From assembly GCA_026417575.1 (NCBI GenBank), contig JAOACZ010000044.1, forward strand, positions 1 through 36,463: a DNA stretch of 36,463 nucleotides. The letters are read 5' to 3'. This document shows, piece by piece, positions 16,933 to 24,844 of this stretch. The DNA is from a bacterium (lineage in GTDB: Bacteria; Auribacterota; UBA3054; JAPLST01). Each line of letters opens with the position of its first letter. The first letter of the stretch is position 1. Both the position numbers and the translations under genes were made by a program. The notes below the pieces were generated by a model. The model was not told where the DNA came from and made no database searches. It saw nothing but the letters and a program-made list of their open reading frames with translations.

Positions 16933-17583
16933 ATGTTGATCGAACCACATGCCCGCGTCCTCTTCCAAGGTGATAGCATCACTGATTGCGACCGCAATCG
17001 TAACGACGACAATAATCTTGGCAGCGGCTACCCTGCCATGATCGCCGCCTGGCTCTCTGCGCTATACCCTTGCCGCAATATCACGTTCCTCAACCGCGGG
17101 ATTAGTGGCCATCGCGTTAAAGACCTCCTCGCGCGCTGGAAAACTGATTGCCTCGACCTCCAACCCACCTGGGTCTCCATCCTCATCGGCATTAACGACG
17201 TCTGGCGCCGCTATGATTGCAATGACCCTACTAGCCTGCAAGACTTCGTCGCAGGCTACCGGGAGCTGCTCAGGCAAATACGCGCAGCTACCAAAGCCCA
17301 CATCATCCTCTGCGAGCCCTTCCTCTTGCCCGTCCACCCAACCTTGGATCGCTGGCGCGAAGACTTGGATCCCAAAATCGGCGCCGTGCGCGCCCTCGCA
17401 CGCGAATTTCACACCTACTACGTGCCCCTCGACGGCCTCTTCGCCGCAGCCAGCGCCCGCCGCGAACCCGCCTTCTGGGCCGCCGATGGCGTCCACCCCA
17501 CCCCCGCCGGCCACGCCCTCATCGCCCAAGCCTGGCTACGCACGATCCAGGCTCACTTCTGCTTGCCAGCCCACCCGCACTAA
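16933..17583 (+). CDS. SGNH/GDSL-family hydrolase (lipase or carbohydrate esterase)
   Basis: A 216-residue serine esterase. Ser15 in LFQGDSITD is the block-I nucleophile, LNRGISGHRV contains the block-II Gly, LIGINDVW the block-III Asn, and ADGVHPTPAGH the block-V Asp and His. ATG 16933 gives a cytosolic form that starts where many relatives start. The frame stays open upstream, and a TTG at 16846 would add a hydrophobic segment ending in AAA just before this Met, which would be a signal peptide. Which start is used decides where the enzyme works. It lies 124 bases after the beta-helix gene, so a joint role in deacylating and cutting a glycan is plausible but unproven. Confidence 0.85.
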   Translation: MLIEPHARVLFQGDSITDCDRNRNDDNNLGSGYPAMIAAWLSALYPCRNITFLNRGISGHRVKDLLARWKTDCLDLQPTWVSILIGINDVWRRYDCNDPTSLQDFVAGYRELLRQIRAATKAHIILCEPFLLPVHPTLDRWREDLDPKIGAVRALAREFHTYYVPLDGLFAAASARREPAFWAADGVHPTPAGHALIAQAWLRTIQAHFCLPAHPH

Positions 17584-17727
17584 TCAGCAGCTGAAGATGG
17601 CTCATCCCACCCGCGCCGCTGCTCACACTCCGTGCGTGTCTCGCTGCCCGCCCTGCTTTTCTTCGTCGTGTGTGGTGACGAGCGGACAACTTCTCTCCCC
17701 GCCTTTTGCACGCGGGCCCCTCGCTAC

Positions 17728-18927
17728 CTACTTGACCGCAATTTCGCGGAAGGAACCCCCAGTCATCGACGCCAGCCGCTGCAACCACGCACGCGCCTCA
17801 CGGTACTGCGCCACGCGGTACTCCGTCTGAGCACGTTCATCTGACGGTTTGAACAACAAAGTATTGATAGTGACCCGCTGAGCGGCCCCAGCTTGGTGTT
17901 CCTGAATCAGCTTATACATCTCACGCCGATGTTGCTCGCGCGCAGCCTGCGCAGCCTCGCTTTGAGCATAGTTTTGCTTACCGAGATACGCTGGCTGGTC
18001 ATCACGAATGAGCACGATGGTGTCTGGATTCATGGAAAGAGCAAGCTTTAAAGCTTCGTACGGAGTCGTGCCATACCCGGGCGCCTGACCACTGTTGTCA
18101 GTAAAGCCCTTCTGAAGCCAGGCGAAGAATTCTTGCTTCCCTTGCTGCGTTGCGTACGCCATTTGTGCCTTGAATGGCGTGGCACCATCGCGGTAGGCAA
18201 TCACGTTAAACCGTGTATCAGGATGAAAACGCGTCACAATGTTGCTCATCTCCAGCAGCACACTGTTCACCACGCCGCGGGTGCGCACACTCGGGCTGTT
18301 ATCAATGAGCACGATCAAGGCGCGGGTGCGCAGCGCGTGGCCGAAAAACATCGCCTCCGAGAAGCCCTGAAAGCCACCGCTACCTGCTCTCCCTATTCCA
18401 AAGCCACCGACACCAAGGCTGCCAATCTGGGCACCCGCTGGCGCGCTCAACGCGGTCATCGTACGCATATCGGCTGCGCTCAGTTTCAGCGGAGGCATCG
18501 GAGGTAACGTCAGTTTGCCTCTGGTTTGGGTAACCAGCTTATTCAGCAGTTTTGGTCGTTGAGTTTGCTGCTCAAATTGCTTCACACGAATCCGATGCTC
18601 CAACTTGCGCGCCGGAAGCGTCGGCATTTTTTGCGCAGGCTGAAACATCATCGGCGGTGGCATGATATAACGCGCAACAATCACAATCCCCGCACCAAGA
18701 AAGCCTGCCCCCACGATCAACACGGCCAGTGTTACAGACTGGCTCAGCTCGCCGAAAAACAGTTTCCGGAACCTCGAAGGGCCACGCCTGCCAGTGAAAC
18801 CATACCCGGGCGACGGGGCAAAAGAACCAGCCAACGATGCAAATCCTGCGTGCCCGGGTACAGGCGCCCCGTGCCCCGGTGGCGCTGGAGATCCTACACT
18901 CACTGGCCGCGGCGGTGCAGTCGTCAT
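17728..18927 (-). CDS. Membrane-anchored VWA-domain protein linked to ExbD pair
   Basis: A 399-residue protein with a Pro/Gly-rich cytoplasmic N-terminus (1-60), one transmembrane segment (about 65-88, TLAVLIVGAGFLGAGIVIVA), a Gln/Lys/Pro-rich periplasmic stalk and a C-terminal von Willebrand A-like domain starting near residue 205. IVLIDNSPSV is the DxSxS metal-site motif. The topology recalls TonB-like proteins driven by ExbB/ExbD, but there is no TonB C-terminal domain. It overlaps the second exbD by 4 bases (ATGA), so it is translationally coupled. It probably works with the ExbD proteins in an energy-transducing envelope complex; the partner is unknown. Confidence 0.82.
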   Translation of the reverse strand: MTTAPPRPVSVGSPAPPGHGAPVPGHAGFASLAGSFAPSPGYGFTGRRGPSRFRKLFFGELSQSVTLAVLIVGAGFLGAGIVIVARYIMPPPMMFQPAQKMPTLPARKLEHRIRVKQFEQQTQRPKLLNKLVTQTRGKLTLPPMPPLKLSAADMRTMTALSAPAGAQIGSLGVGGFGIGRAGSGGFQGFSEAMFFGHALRTRALIVLIDNSPSVRTRGVVNSVLLEMSNIVTRFHPDTRFNVIAYRDGATPFKAQMAYATQQGKQEFFAWLQKGFTDNSGQAPGYGTTPYEALKLALSMNPDTIVLIRDDQPAYLGKQNYAQSEAAQAAREQHRREMYKLIQEHQAGAAQRVTINTLLFKPSDERAQTEYRVAQYREARAWLQRLASMTGGSFREIAVK

Positions 18928-19370
18928 TCCTCCTCCTCGCCCTCAACTGCAAACGTCACGTTCTGCAGCTTCGCCTCCGCACACGCATTCAGCACATCGA
19001 CAACACGTTGGTGAGCCACACCATCCGCCGCGTTGATTGTTAGCATCGCTTCCACCTTCGTCGCTGCGGACGCTTCGCGAAACCGCTGCAACGTCTTGAC
19101 GAGCTGCGGCAACTCCCGCGACGTGGGCGTGTCCAGCTCCATATCATTAAGCACAATCCCGCCGTCCGCCCGAATCTCAAGAATTTGCTCATCAGGCATG
19201 GCAAGTGGCTCAGCTTGTTCCGCTACCCCAGGCAGGCTGAAACTGATGTCCGCTTCTTGCTTGTGAAAGGTGCTGGCCACCATAAAGTAGATCAGCAGCA
19301 AAAACGTGCAGTCAATCATCGCCGAAATCGGAAACTCTACTTTTGCCTGTGGGCGTCGCCGTAAGCGCAT
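18924..19370 (-). CDS. ExbD/TolR family biopolymer transport protein (second copy)
   Basis: A 148-residue ExbD/TolR protein. It has a short basic cytoplasmic start, one transmembrane helix FPISAMIDCTFLLLIYFMVA carrying the conserved Asp needed for proton coupling, and a periplasmic alpha/beta domain ending VQNVTFAVEGE-like. The acidic EGEEEE tail is unusual. It begins 15 bases after the first exbD and overlaps the VWA gene by ATGA. Two different ExbD copies in series are common in PVC and related bacteria, usually after an exbB/tolQ gene, which is missing here. Confidence 0.9.
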   Translation of the reverse strand: MRLRRRPQAKVEFPISAMIDCTFLLLIYFMVASTFHKQEADISFSLPGVAEQAEPLAMPDEQILEIRADGGIVLNDMELDTPTSRELPQLVKTLQRFREASAATKVEAMLTINAADGVAHQRVVDVLNACAEAKLQNVTFAVEGEEEE

Positions 19371-19385
19371 CGCACTATTCCCCGC

Positions 19386-19799
19386 TCATTGCGGCGACTG
19401 AAACGCGCCAAAAATAACGTCATTTATCCCCGCCTCCGCACAAGCACGCAGCACTTTCTTCACCCGCGCAAATGGTACCGCGTGGTTGGCGCGCAGGTAC
19501 AACTTGAGATTCGGATTCTGCGCACGCTGGCGCTGCATGATCGCCAGCATGTCTTTCTCCTCCACATACTCCCCACTAATCATATAGCGCCCATCCGGCA
19601 GAATGTTAATCGTACCGCGGTCGCGCAAATCTTCAGGCACTTGCGCTTTCTCTGCCACAGGCAGCGCTACCTCCGGCGTGAAGTCTACTCGCGATAACGT
19701 GGCCGCACACATGAAAAAAATGAGTAACTGAAAGACCATGTCAATCATCGGCGCCATGTCAATTTCCGCATGGACGTGCTCTTTTCGCGTGGCTTTCAT
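19386..19799 (-). CDS. ExbD/TolR family biopolymer transport protein (first copy)
   Basis: A 137-residue ExbD/TolR protein. The helix PMIDMVFQLLIFFMCAA near residues 18-35 contains the conserved proton-relay Asp. The periplasmic part (INILPDGRYMISGEYV to VKKVLRACAEAGINDVIFGAF) is typical. The frame extends upstream to 19925, but a consensus promoter lies inside that extension, so the start is ATG 19799. The leader is then about 17 bases, with a weak AGGT as Shine-Dalgarno. It is the first gene of exbD-exbD-VWA. Confidence 0.9.
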   Translation of the reverse strand: MKATRKEHVHAEIDMAPMIDMVFQLLIFFMCAATLSRVDFTPEVALPVAEKAQVPEDLRDRGTINILPDGRYMISGEYVEEKDMLAIMQRQRAQNPNLKLYLRANHAVPFARVKKVLRACAEAGINDVIFGAFQSPQ

Positions 19800-19823
19800 T
19801 GCGGGTACCTGCGTGGTTGCCGC

Positions 19824-19852
19824 ATTATACGAATTCGCACAGCTCTTGTCAA
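19824..19852 (-). promoter_or_regulatory. Consensus sigma-70 promoter of exbD-exbD-VWA operon
   Basis: Minus-strand TTGACA (19847-19852), exactly 17 bases, then TATAAT (19824-19829): both hexamers are perfect. It fixes the start of the first exbD at 19799 and shows that this operon begins here without an exbB gene. Confidence 0.85.
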
Positions 19853-20209
19853 AGGACACTCTCCTCGCCGCTCCTCCTTTTCTGCCCATCCAAGGGGTAC
19901 GCACAGCCCGCGCCGCCCCAATCAACCTTTTATGTCGTTTGCAAACAACATTTTGTGTCGTCCATCTGTGGCAGCAGGCCGCTAGCCTTCGCGTTCCCGC
20001 AAATCAACGCCATCAGAGTTTTTTGATGTGAACCGCACTTGTGGCACAGCGCATCAGTGCCGCCTACAATTCGTTATCACGGCTTGTGGCTATTGCCCGC
20101 GCGATCTCACCACTGCAGCACTTGCCGCCGTTGCCGCGTGTACCGTGACTCTGCTCGGTAGCCGCACAAGCCCGAGCTTCCGCTCTCCGATCGTGAGTTC
20201 GTGACTCTT
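19853..20209. other. Intergenic region between SBBP gene end and exbD promoter
   Basis: About 360 bases with no convincing gene on either strand. Small open frames here have no family features. A terminator-like hairpin of the SBBP gene lies at its right border. Confidence 0.5.
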
Positions 20210-20234
20210 AAAAAAACTGTTGGCGAGCTCGCCA
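20210..20234 (-). terminator. Probable Rho-independent terminator of the SBBP gene
   Basis: TGGCGAGCTCGCCA (20221-20234) can fold into a five-base-pair stem with an AGCT loop. On the minus strand it is followed, after four bases, by seven T residues (A7 at 20210-20216). It lies 8 bases after the stop codon. The stem is short, so strength is uncertain. Confidence 0.45.
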
Positions 20235-20242
20235 CGTGCCGC

Positions 20243-22780
20243 TTAGCAATCCGTCCCTGCCTCAAGGTACACAGGTTCCTTCCCCCCTGCGCACTTGTCT
20301 GCTTTTCTTATCGCACGGTAGAGGATGATGAGCGTGCCAAGCGCAGTCGGCTCTGGGATGAACGTGCTGTTTTCCTGGCCCGGCGTCCCATAGTCGCCGA
20401 GGCCAAATGAAACCGTGGCTTGTGCCCAGTTGGAACCGTTCACCGCGAAGTTGTCCTGCCACGGATCACGCACTTCGCGCGAGACGCCTAGTGCGGCACT
20501 GTCCCACGCGACCACGTCCACAAGTTGTGTGCTGGCGTCATACAACCAGAGTGAATCCGCGGCATTGAGCAGATTCATGCCCGCAGCTGCCCAGGCACCA
20601 GAGACACCACCGTTCTGCGCAGGATCGTTGTTACGGCACAGTACAAGAAAATCGTTTACAGCTAACGTGGCCAAAGGTAGGTTCATCGTGCCACTAGCGC
20701 CGCCTTTCAGGAACCAGCCTGCGACATTGACGCCTACATTCGTGGTATTGCGCAGCTCCACCCATTCGCCGTCCGCATCCGCTACAGCCTGCGGATTTGC
20801 CATCACTTCATTGATAACCACAGCACCGTCATAGGCGCTGTTGGGCTGGAACGACCAATTCAACACCGCGCGGCCATAGCTCCAACTGGCGTAACTGTCA
20901 ATTACAATGTGATACGTGATGCCGGCGCCCGCGTTGGAGATTGTGAGCGCGCTCATGCCGCCGGGCGTGTAGTCCGCGGCCACGCGCTGCAGATTACTCA
21001 CCGCATCGCCTGTGTAGGCCGCAATCACCGTGTCAAAAGTGCTAGAGTACGTGTTCAGCATCAAGCGCCCATTGGCCCCCGGCGTGAATCGCCACCAGAT
21101 GGACTTATGTGGCCAGAGACCATAGTGACCGGGTTCGCCTGGCTCGTAGGTGGCGAACGAATTGTTGGCGGTTACTGAGCCACTTGCGCTGCTGAGCGGC
21201 CACGCGGCGGCAAACGCATCGCTCAGATACACCGCAGTCACCGAATAATTTGTATCCATCACAAGCGTAAGAGGGTTGTTGGTAATCTCAGCCGCAGTGA
21301 TGCGCCAGCGATCAAAAATCCTCCCACTGGCCATTGCAGGAGCAGTGAGCGTGGTTTCCCACGCGGCCCCGTAGGCCCGCGCAAAGGGCGTCACACCGTT
21401 GCTGTTCCCGGCATCGTCAGGGCGTGAGACCGCAATGGCTACTCCACTGAACGGATTCTCCGAGTGCACCGTCAGCGTGCCGCCACTGCCGTAACCAAAG
21501 CGCGAGAGCGCGGCGTCTTCATAGAACGGCAACACATTGGTTTGGCCATCGAAGCCGTTGCGCGCGTAGAGCGCAGCATAGACTGCGTTGGAAACGCGCG
21601 CGGCACACGCCAAGGCGCCATCGCTGCGGCTGGAGCCCCAGAGCCGCGTCCACACGCGCTGGCCGTCCGGCGTGAATTTGACAAGACAGGCATCAAAGTA
21701 ACCGGGTCCGCTGTTCGTTTGGCCATCGAACGAGCCCAAAGTTTCACCGGAAAGGTAGACATTATTTTCGCTGTCAACGCACACGCCATACGCGCGCTCT
21801 TCTTGCGGCGAACCAGCCATGCGCGTCCAGATTTTGTTACCGCTGGGGTCAAACTTCGAAAGAAACATGTCGTACCCGCCGGGCTTGGGCTGGCCATCGA
21901 GTGCACCATCGCTGTAGCCGGCCACATACACATACCCAGCAGCATCTAGCGCGACAGCAATGCCGCGGTCTGTCCCATTCGTGCCCCACACGCGGGTCCA
22001 TTGCCATGCGCCACCAGCATCATACTTAACGAGCACGATGTCCTGCCCGCCCATGTTCGTGTAACCATGAAGGAAGCCCTCTGTGAAGCCCGTCATGTAG
22101 ACATTACCCGCAGAATCCACCGCACAGCCCTCCGCGAAATCGCGACCGGCAGAGCCGAACTTACGCAGCCACTGTTGCACACCCGCCGCATCGAATTTCG
22201 TCAGGACAAAATCTTGCGGACCCCCATAATTCGTCTGGCCGGGAATGGTGCCCTGCGTATAGCCGGCAACGTAGACATTGCCTGCCGGATCCACTGCAAC
22301 GCCCGTACCGTCATCATAGTCAGCCGAGCCCCAGATGCGCGACCAAAACCGTGGACCATCCGGCGCGCAGCGGCTCACAAAAAAATCTGTGTACCCCACA
22401 TGCGTCGTTTGCCCATCAAAGTTGCCCGAAGCGTTGCCGGCCACGTACACGTTCCCCGCTCCATCCGGCGCCGCCGCGCGCGCTTCGTCCGTCGCATTGG
22501 CGCCCCAGATGCGCGACCACTGTTTAACGCCCCCTGCGCTGAACTTAGTAAGAAAAATGTCAAACCACCCGAGGTTCTGATTCGTTTGCCCATCGAACAT
22601 ACCGCGCGTTTTGCCGGCGACATAGACAAAGCCGCCCGTATCGATGGCCACAGCGCGCGGCTCGTCGTCATCGGCAGAACCCCACATACGCGACCAATGC
22701 CGCGTGCCATCCGACGCCAGCACCGTGTCCAGAGATAAAAACTGTAGCCCGACCAACAAAAGAGCAACAAAACTTCTCAC
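20243..22780 (-). CDS. Exported SBBP beta-propeller protein with lamin-tail domain and PEP-CTERM-like end
   Basis: An 845-residue secreted protein. After a signal peptide (SFVALLLVGLQFLSLDTVLAS) come about seven SBBP repeats of 50-60 residues with recurring GSADDD, VDxAGNVYVAG and FDGQTN motifs, forming a predicted propeller (residues 25-430). Next is an InlB-like repeat region (GGTLTVHSENP to YSVTAVY), then a beta-sandwich, a lamin-tail domain (VVINEVMANPQAVADADGEWVELRN), and an IPEPTALGTLIIL PEP-CTERM-like end. The hydrophobic part of that end is short and a Cys-ending tail follows. The start is GTG with GAGGA about 8 bases upstream; the longer frame to 22867 is excluded because its ATG lies between -35 and -10. 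The role is probably structural or adhesive at the cell surface. Confidence 0.85.
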   Translation of the reverse strand: MRSFVALLLVGLQFLSLDTVLASDGTRHWSRMWGSADDDEPRAVAIDTGGFVYVAGKTRGMFDGQTNQNLGWFDIFLTKFSAGGVKQWSRIWGANATDEARAAAPDGAGNVYVAGNASGNFDGQTTHVGYTDFFVSRCAPDGPRFWSRIWGSADYDDGTGVAVDPAGNVYVAGYTQGTIPGQTNYGGPQDFVLTKFDAAGVQQWLRKFGSAGRDFAEGCAVDSAGNVYMTGFTEGFLHGYTNMGGQDIVLVKYDAGGAWQWTRVWGTNGTDRGIAVALDAAGYVYVAGYSDGALDGQPKPGGYDMFLSKFDPSGNKIWTRMAGSPQEERAYGVCVDSENNVYLSGETLGSFDGQTNSGPGYFDACLVKFTPDGQRVWTRLWGSSRSDGALACAARVSNAVYAALYARNGFDGQTNVLPFYEDAALSRFGYGSGGTLTVHSENPFSGVAIAVSRPDDAGNSNGVTPFARAYGAAWETTLTAPAMASGRIFDRWRITAAEITNNPLTLVMDTNYSVTAVYLSDAFAAAWPLSSASGSVTANNSFATYEPGEPGHYGLWPHKSIWWRFTPGANGRLMLNTYSSTFDTVIAAYTGDAVSNLQRVAADYTPGGMSALTISNAGAGITYHIVIDSYASWSYGRAVLNWSFQPNSAYDGAVVINEVMANPQAVADADGEWVELRNTTNVGVNVAGWFLKGGASGTMNLPLATLAVNDFLVLCRNNDPAQNGGVSGAWAAAGMNLLNAADSLWLYDASTQLVDVVAWDSAALGVSREVRDPWQDNFAVNGSNWAQATVSFGLGDYGTPGQENSTFIPEPTALGTLIILYRAIRKADKCAGGKEPVYLEAGTDC

Positions 22781-22847
22781 GGTCTGATCCTCGCGTTGTG
22801 ACAGGAGGTACCCGTTGCGCGATCCCACTCGCAGGGAGCACGCTATT

Positions 22848-22877
22848 AGTGTACCACGTTTTGCCAACGCTCGTCAA
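22848..22877 (-). promoter_or_regulatory. Promoter of the SBBP gene
   Basis: Minus-strand TTGACG (22872-22877), an 18-base spacer and extended -10 TGG-TACACT (hexamer 22848-22853). The transcript would begin near 22841 with about 60 bases of leader and a Shine-Dalgarno, unlike the leaderless genes of this window. Confidence 0.5.
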
Positions 22878-23101
22878 CTCGCACAGTTCGGCGCTGAAAC
22901 CACACGTCTGTTCTCACTTTCAAGTGGTGACCAATAACGCCACTCTCTAAGAACTGCGCGGCGAGACGTTTCTACAGAAGCACTGCACAGCGGCCAAAAG
23001 ACGTAAGCTAGTTCGACGCGACTAAACTGCCACCGCGAGTGCACAACTGGTCCAGGGAGTAGCAAGTACTAGACAGAAGACCTCACGGCCTGTAGACTCT
23101 C
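22878..23101. other. Gene-free stretch between SBBP promoter and secretin terminator
   Basis: No open frame with family features and no clear structured RNA were recognised in these roughly 220 bases. Together with the flanking promoter and terminator it makes up the 376-base gap between two minus-strand genes. Confidence 0.5.
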
Positions 23102-23135
23102 AAAAAAAGCAAGGCGGGCCCGCGGCCCGCCTTGC
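23102..23135 (-). terminator. Strong Rho-independent terminator of the secretin gene
   Basis: A perfect 12-base-pair GC-rich stem, GCAAGGCGGGCC / GGCCCGCCTTGC (23109-23120 and 23124-23135), with a three-base loop. On the minus strand it is followed directly by seven T residues (A7 at 23102-23108). It lies just after the secretin stop, so the gene is transcribed alone. Confidence 0.93.
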
Positions 23136-23156
23136 CCTCCACCAAATACTCGTACC

Positions 23157-24638
23157 TTACTTCTTGTTCAATATGACACGATCGACAAACGCCTCCACCG
23201 CTCCGGGCTCCGGCGCAGTCACATCGCTCTGCGTTTGCTGCAACAGCTCGCGCTCTTTTTCCATCACACCCCGTGACGGACTGACTTTGCGCGGCGTGAG
23301 CAGCACAACTATTTCCGACGTCTTCTTCACATCAATTTCATGCCGGAAGAGGTAGCCCACTAGCGGAATCGAGCCAAGAATCGGCACGCGCTCATCGGTC
23401 TTCGTGATCGTATCTTTGCGCAGCCCGGAGAGAGTAAACAACTCGCCGTCTTTCAGCACCACATTCGCCGTCGTGGAGCGGGTGTTGATGATCGGATCAC
23501 CGCTGCTCGTCCAGCCCACCAAGCTGCTCACTTGCGCATTGATCGCCAAGGACAGCGTCTCGGAACCAATTGTTGGCGTGATCGTCAGCGAGATCCCTGT
23601 GTCGGTCTGCTTGTTCAGCGCCTCATCCGCAGTCGAGTAGGCCTTATAATTAATTTTGTCGAGCGAGGCGATCACGGCTTCCTTCCCATTCATCGCCACT
23701 ACCGTCGGGCGCGAGAGCACTTTGGCTTTCCCCTTGCGCACCAGATAGTTGATCATGTTGGCCATGGCCTTCGGGCGCATGCCCTGGATGATTATGCTCT
23801 GCGCCGCATATTGCGCCCAATCCCCCGGATTCATGTTCAGATCAACGCGATCACGCGATTGCTGGAAGTCCAACTGCATGTCCACATTCTCCGGCAGTGC
23901 TTCCTTCCACGCCTCCAACGCCATCCCGAAATTAAAGTCGTCGTCCATTTCAACTTCAACAATCTCAGCCTCGATCCGTACCATCTCAGGCGGTACATCG
24001 AACTCTTGCACGAATTTCACTGTCGCGTCGTAGTAGCTGGGGGCATCTATGTAGTAAACCTTGTTCACCGTGTCGTCCGGGAAAGACAGCCCATACTGGC
24101 TTTGCAGCGCATTCTGCACAAGCGGACCCAGCTCGGTCGCCGAACGATTCTTCACTGTGTAAACCCCGATTTTCGTCCCATCTTCGTAAAACTTCGTCCC
24201 TTCGTCATCGAGCATCTCCAGGGCCGCTTCTAGATGCGGAAACTGGAAAAGTGGCGCCGTGATCACAAGATACTCATCCCCCGTCCGCGTGTTGCAGGAA
24301 ACATACACCTTCCCGTTCTCCTTCTCTACCGGCACGCGCAGGAACGACGCGATTTCCGCAGCAACTCCCTTGGACTTCAGCTTGTACACCTTGCATATGA
24401 AGTCCGTGTCGTCTTTCGAATCAATCACTTTCACCGCCGTCCCACCAGCTGGCGTGGAAGGCATCGCGTGGTAGAACAACTGTCCCTGCTTGAACACTTC
24501 AGCGGTGCCAGCAGCAGGCACGCTGGTTGCAGTCTTCGGCTCCGTCTCCACGCTGATCTCATTCCGTATCTGCGTCTGACCAGACACCACCAATGTGCCA
24601 CAGATCAGCACAGCAACTACGCACTTGAGGTGTTTCAT
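23157..24638 (-). CDS. Secretin (type II/III secretion system outer-membrane channel family)
   Basis: A 493-residue GspD/PilQ-like secretin. A signal peptide (MKHLKCVVAVLICGTLVVSGQ) precedes short periplasmic N-domains, then EIVEVEMDDDFNFGM, a typical entry to the secretin core, and the core itself: AKVLSRPTVVAMNGKEA, TDTGISLTITPTI, TANVVLKDGELFTLSGL, then VPILGSIPLVGYLFRHE and IVVLLTPRKV. The latter two are the family signature. The ATG has a strong GAGGAAG seven bases upstream. It is monocistronic, between a sigma-54-type promoter and a strong terminator, with a sigma-54 activator gene upstream on the same strand. No other secretion or pilus gene is in the window, so which machine it serves is open. 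Confidence 0.92.
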   Translation of the reverse strand: MKHLKCVVAVLICGTLVVSGQTQIRNEISVETEPKTATSVPAAGTAEVFKQGQLFYHAMPSTPAGGTAVKVIDSKDDTDFICKVYKLKSKGVAAEIASFLRVPVEKENGKVYVSCNTRTGDEYLVITAPLFQFPHLEAALEMLDDEGTKFYEDGTKIGVYTVKNRSATELGPLVQNALQSQYGLSFPDDTVNKVYYIDAPSYYDATVKFVQEFDVPPEMVRIEAEIVEVEMDDDFNFGMALEAWKEALPENVDMQLDFQQSRDRVDLNMNPGDWAQYAAQSIIIQGMRPKAMANMINYLVRKGKAKVLSRPTVVAMNGKEAVIASLDKINYKAYSTADEALNKQTDTGISLTITPTIGSETLSLAINAQVSSLVGWTSSGDPIINTRSTTANVVLKDGELFTLSGLRKDTITKTDERVPILGSIPLVGYLFRHEIDVKKTSEIVVLLTPRKVSPSRGVMEKERELLQQTQSDVTAPEPGAVEAFVDRVILNKK

Positions 24639-24701
24639 CTTGCTTCCTCGTGGTTTACTGGTTATACGTGAATCAACCACAGTCGCACTGCGGACTTTCT
24701 C

Positions 24702-24717
24702 GGCAAGTATCGCACCA
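24702..24717 (-). promoter_or_regulatory. Sigma-54 promoter before the secretin gene
   Basis: Minus-strand TGGTGCGATACTTGCC. The invariant GG and GC are separated by exactly 10 bases, with TGG at -24 and TTGC at -12; this agrees with TGGCACG-N4-TTGCW at all but three positions. The start would be near 24691, about 53 bases before the ATG. The neighbouring sigma-54 activator supports the call. Confidence 0.65.
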
Positions 24718-24844
24718 AAATCGCTAAGCTAAGGCGAAAATTATTAAGCAACTGCATACCAAATACTTAAGAGTCACGCGGGCACCTCCCCTCCCGCCCA
24801 ACCTTCTAAAATCATACCTGACGGTAGCCTTGTAATTCCTAGAC

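Noticed and set aside
20243-22867. CRISPR-like or tandem repeat array suggested by recurring GTTTGGCCATCGAA-type strings
   Set aside because: These strings are spaced irregularly and encode the FDGQTN motif of the SBBP repeats, so they are protein repeats.
24748-24764. Second sigma-54-like sequence TGGTATGCAGTTGCT upstream of the secretin
   Set aside because: The GG-GC spacing is 9 instead of the required 10; the element at 24702-24717 has the correct spacing.
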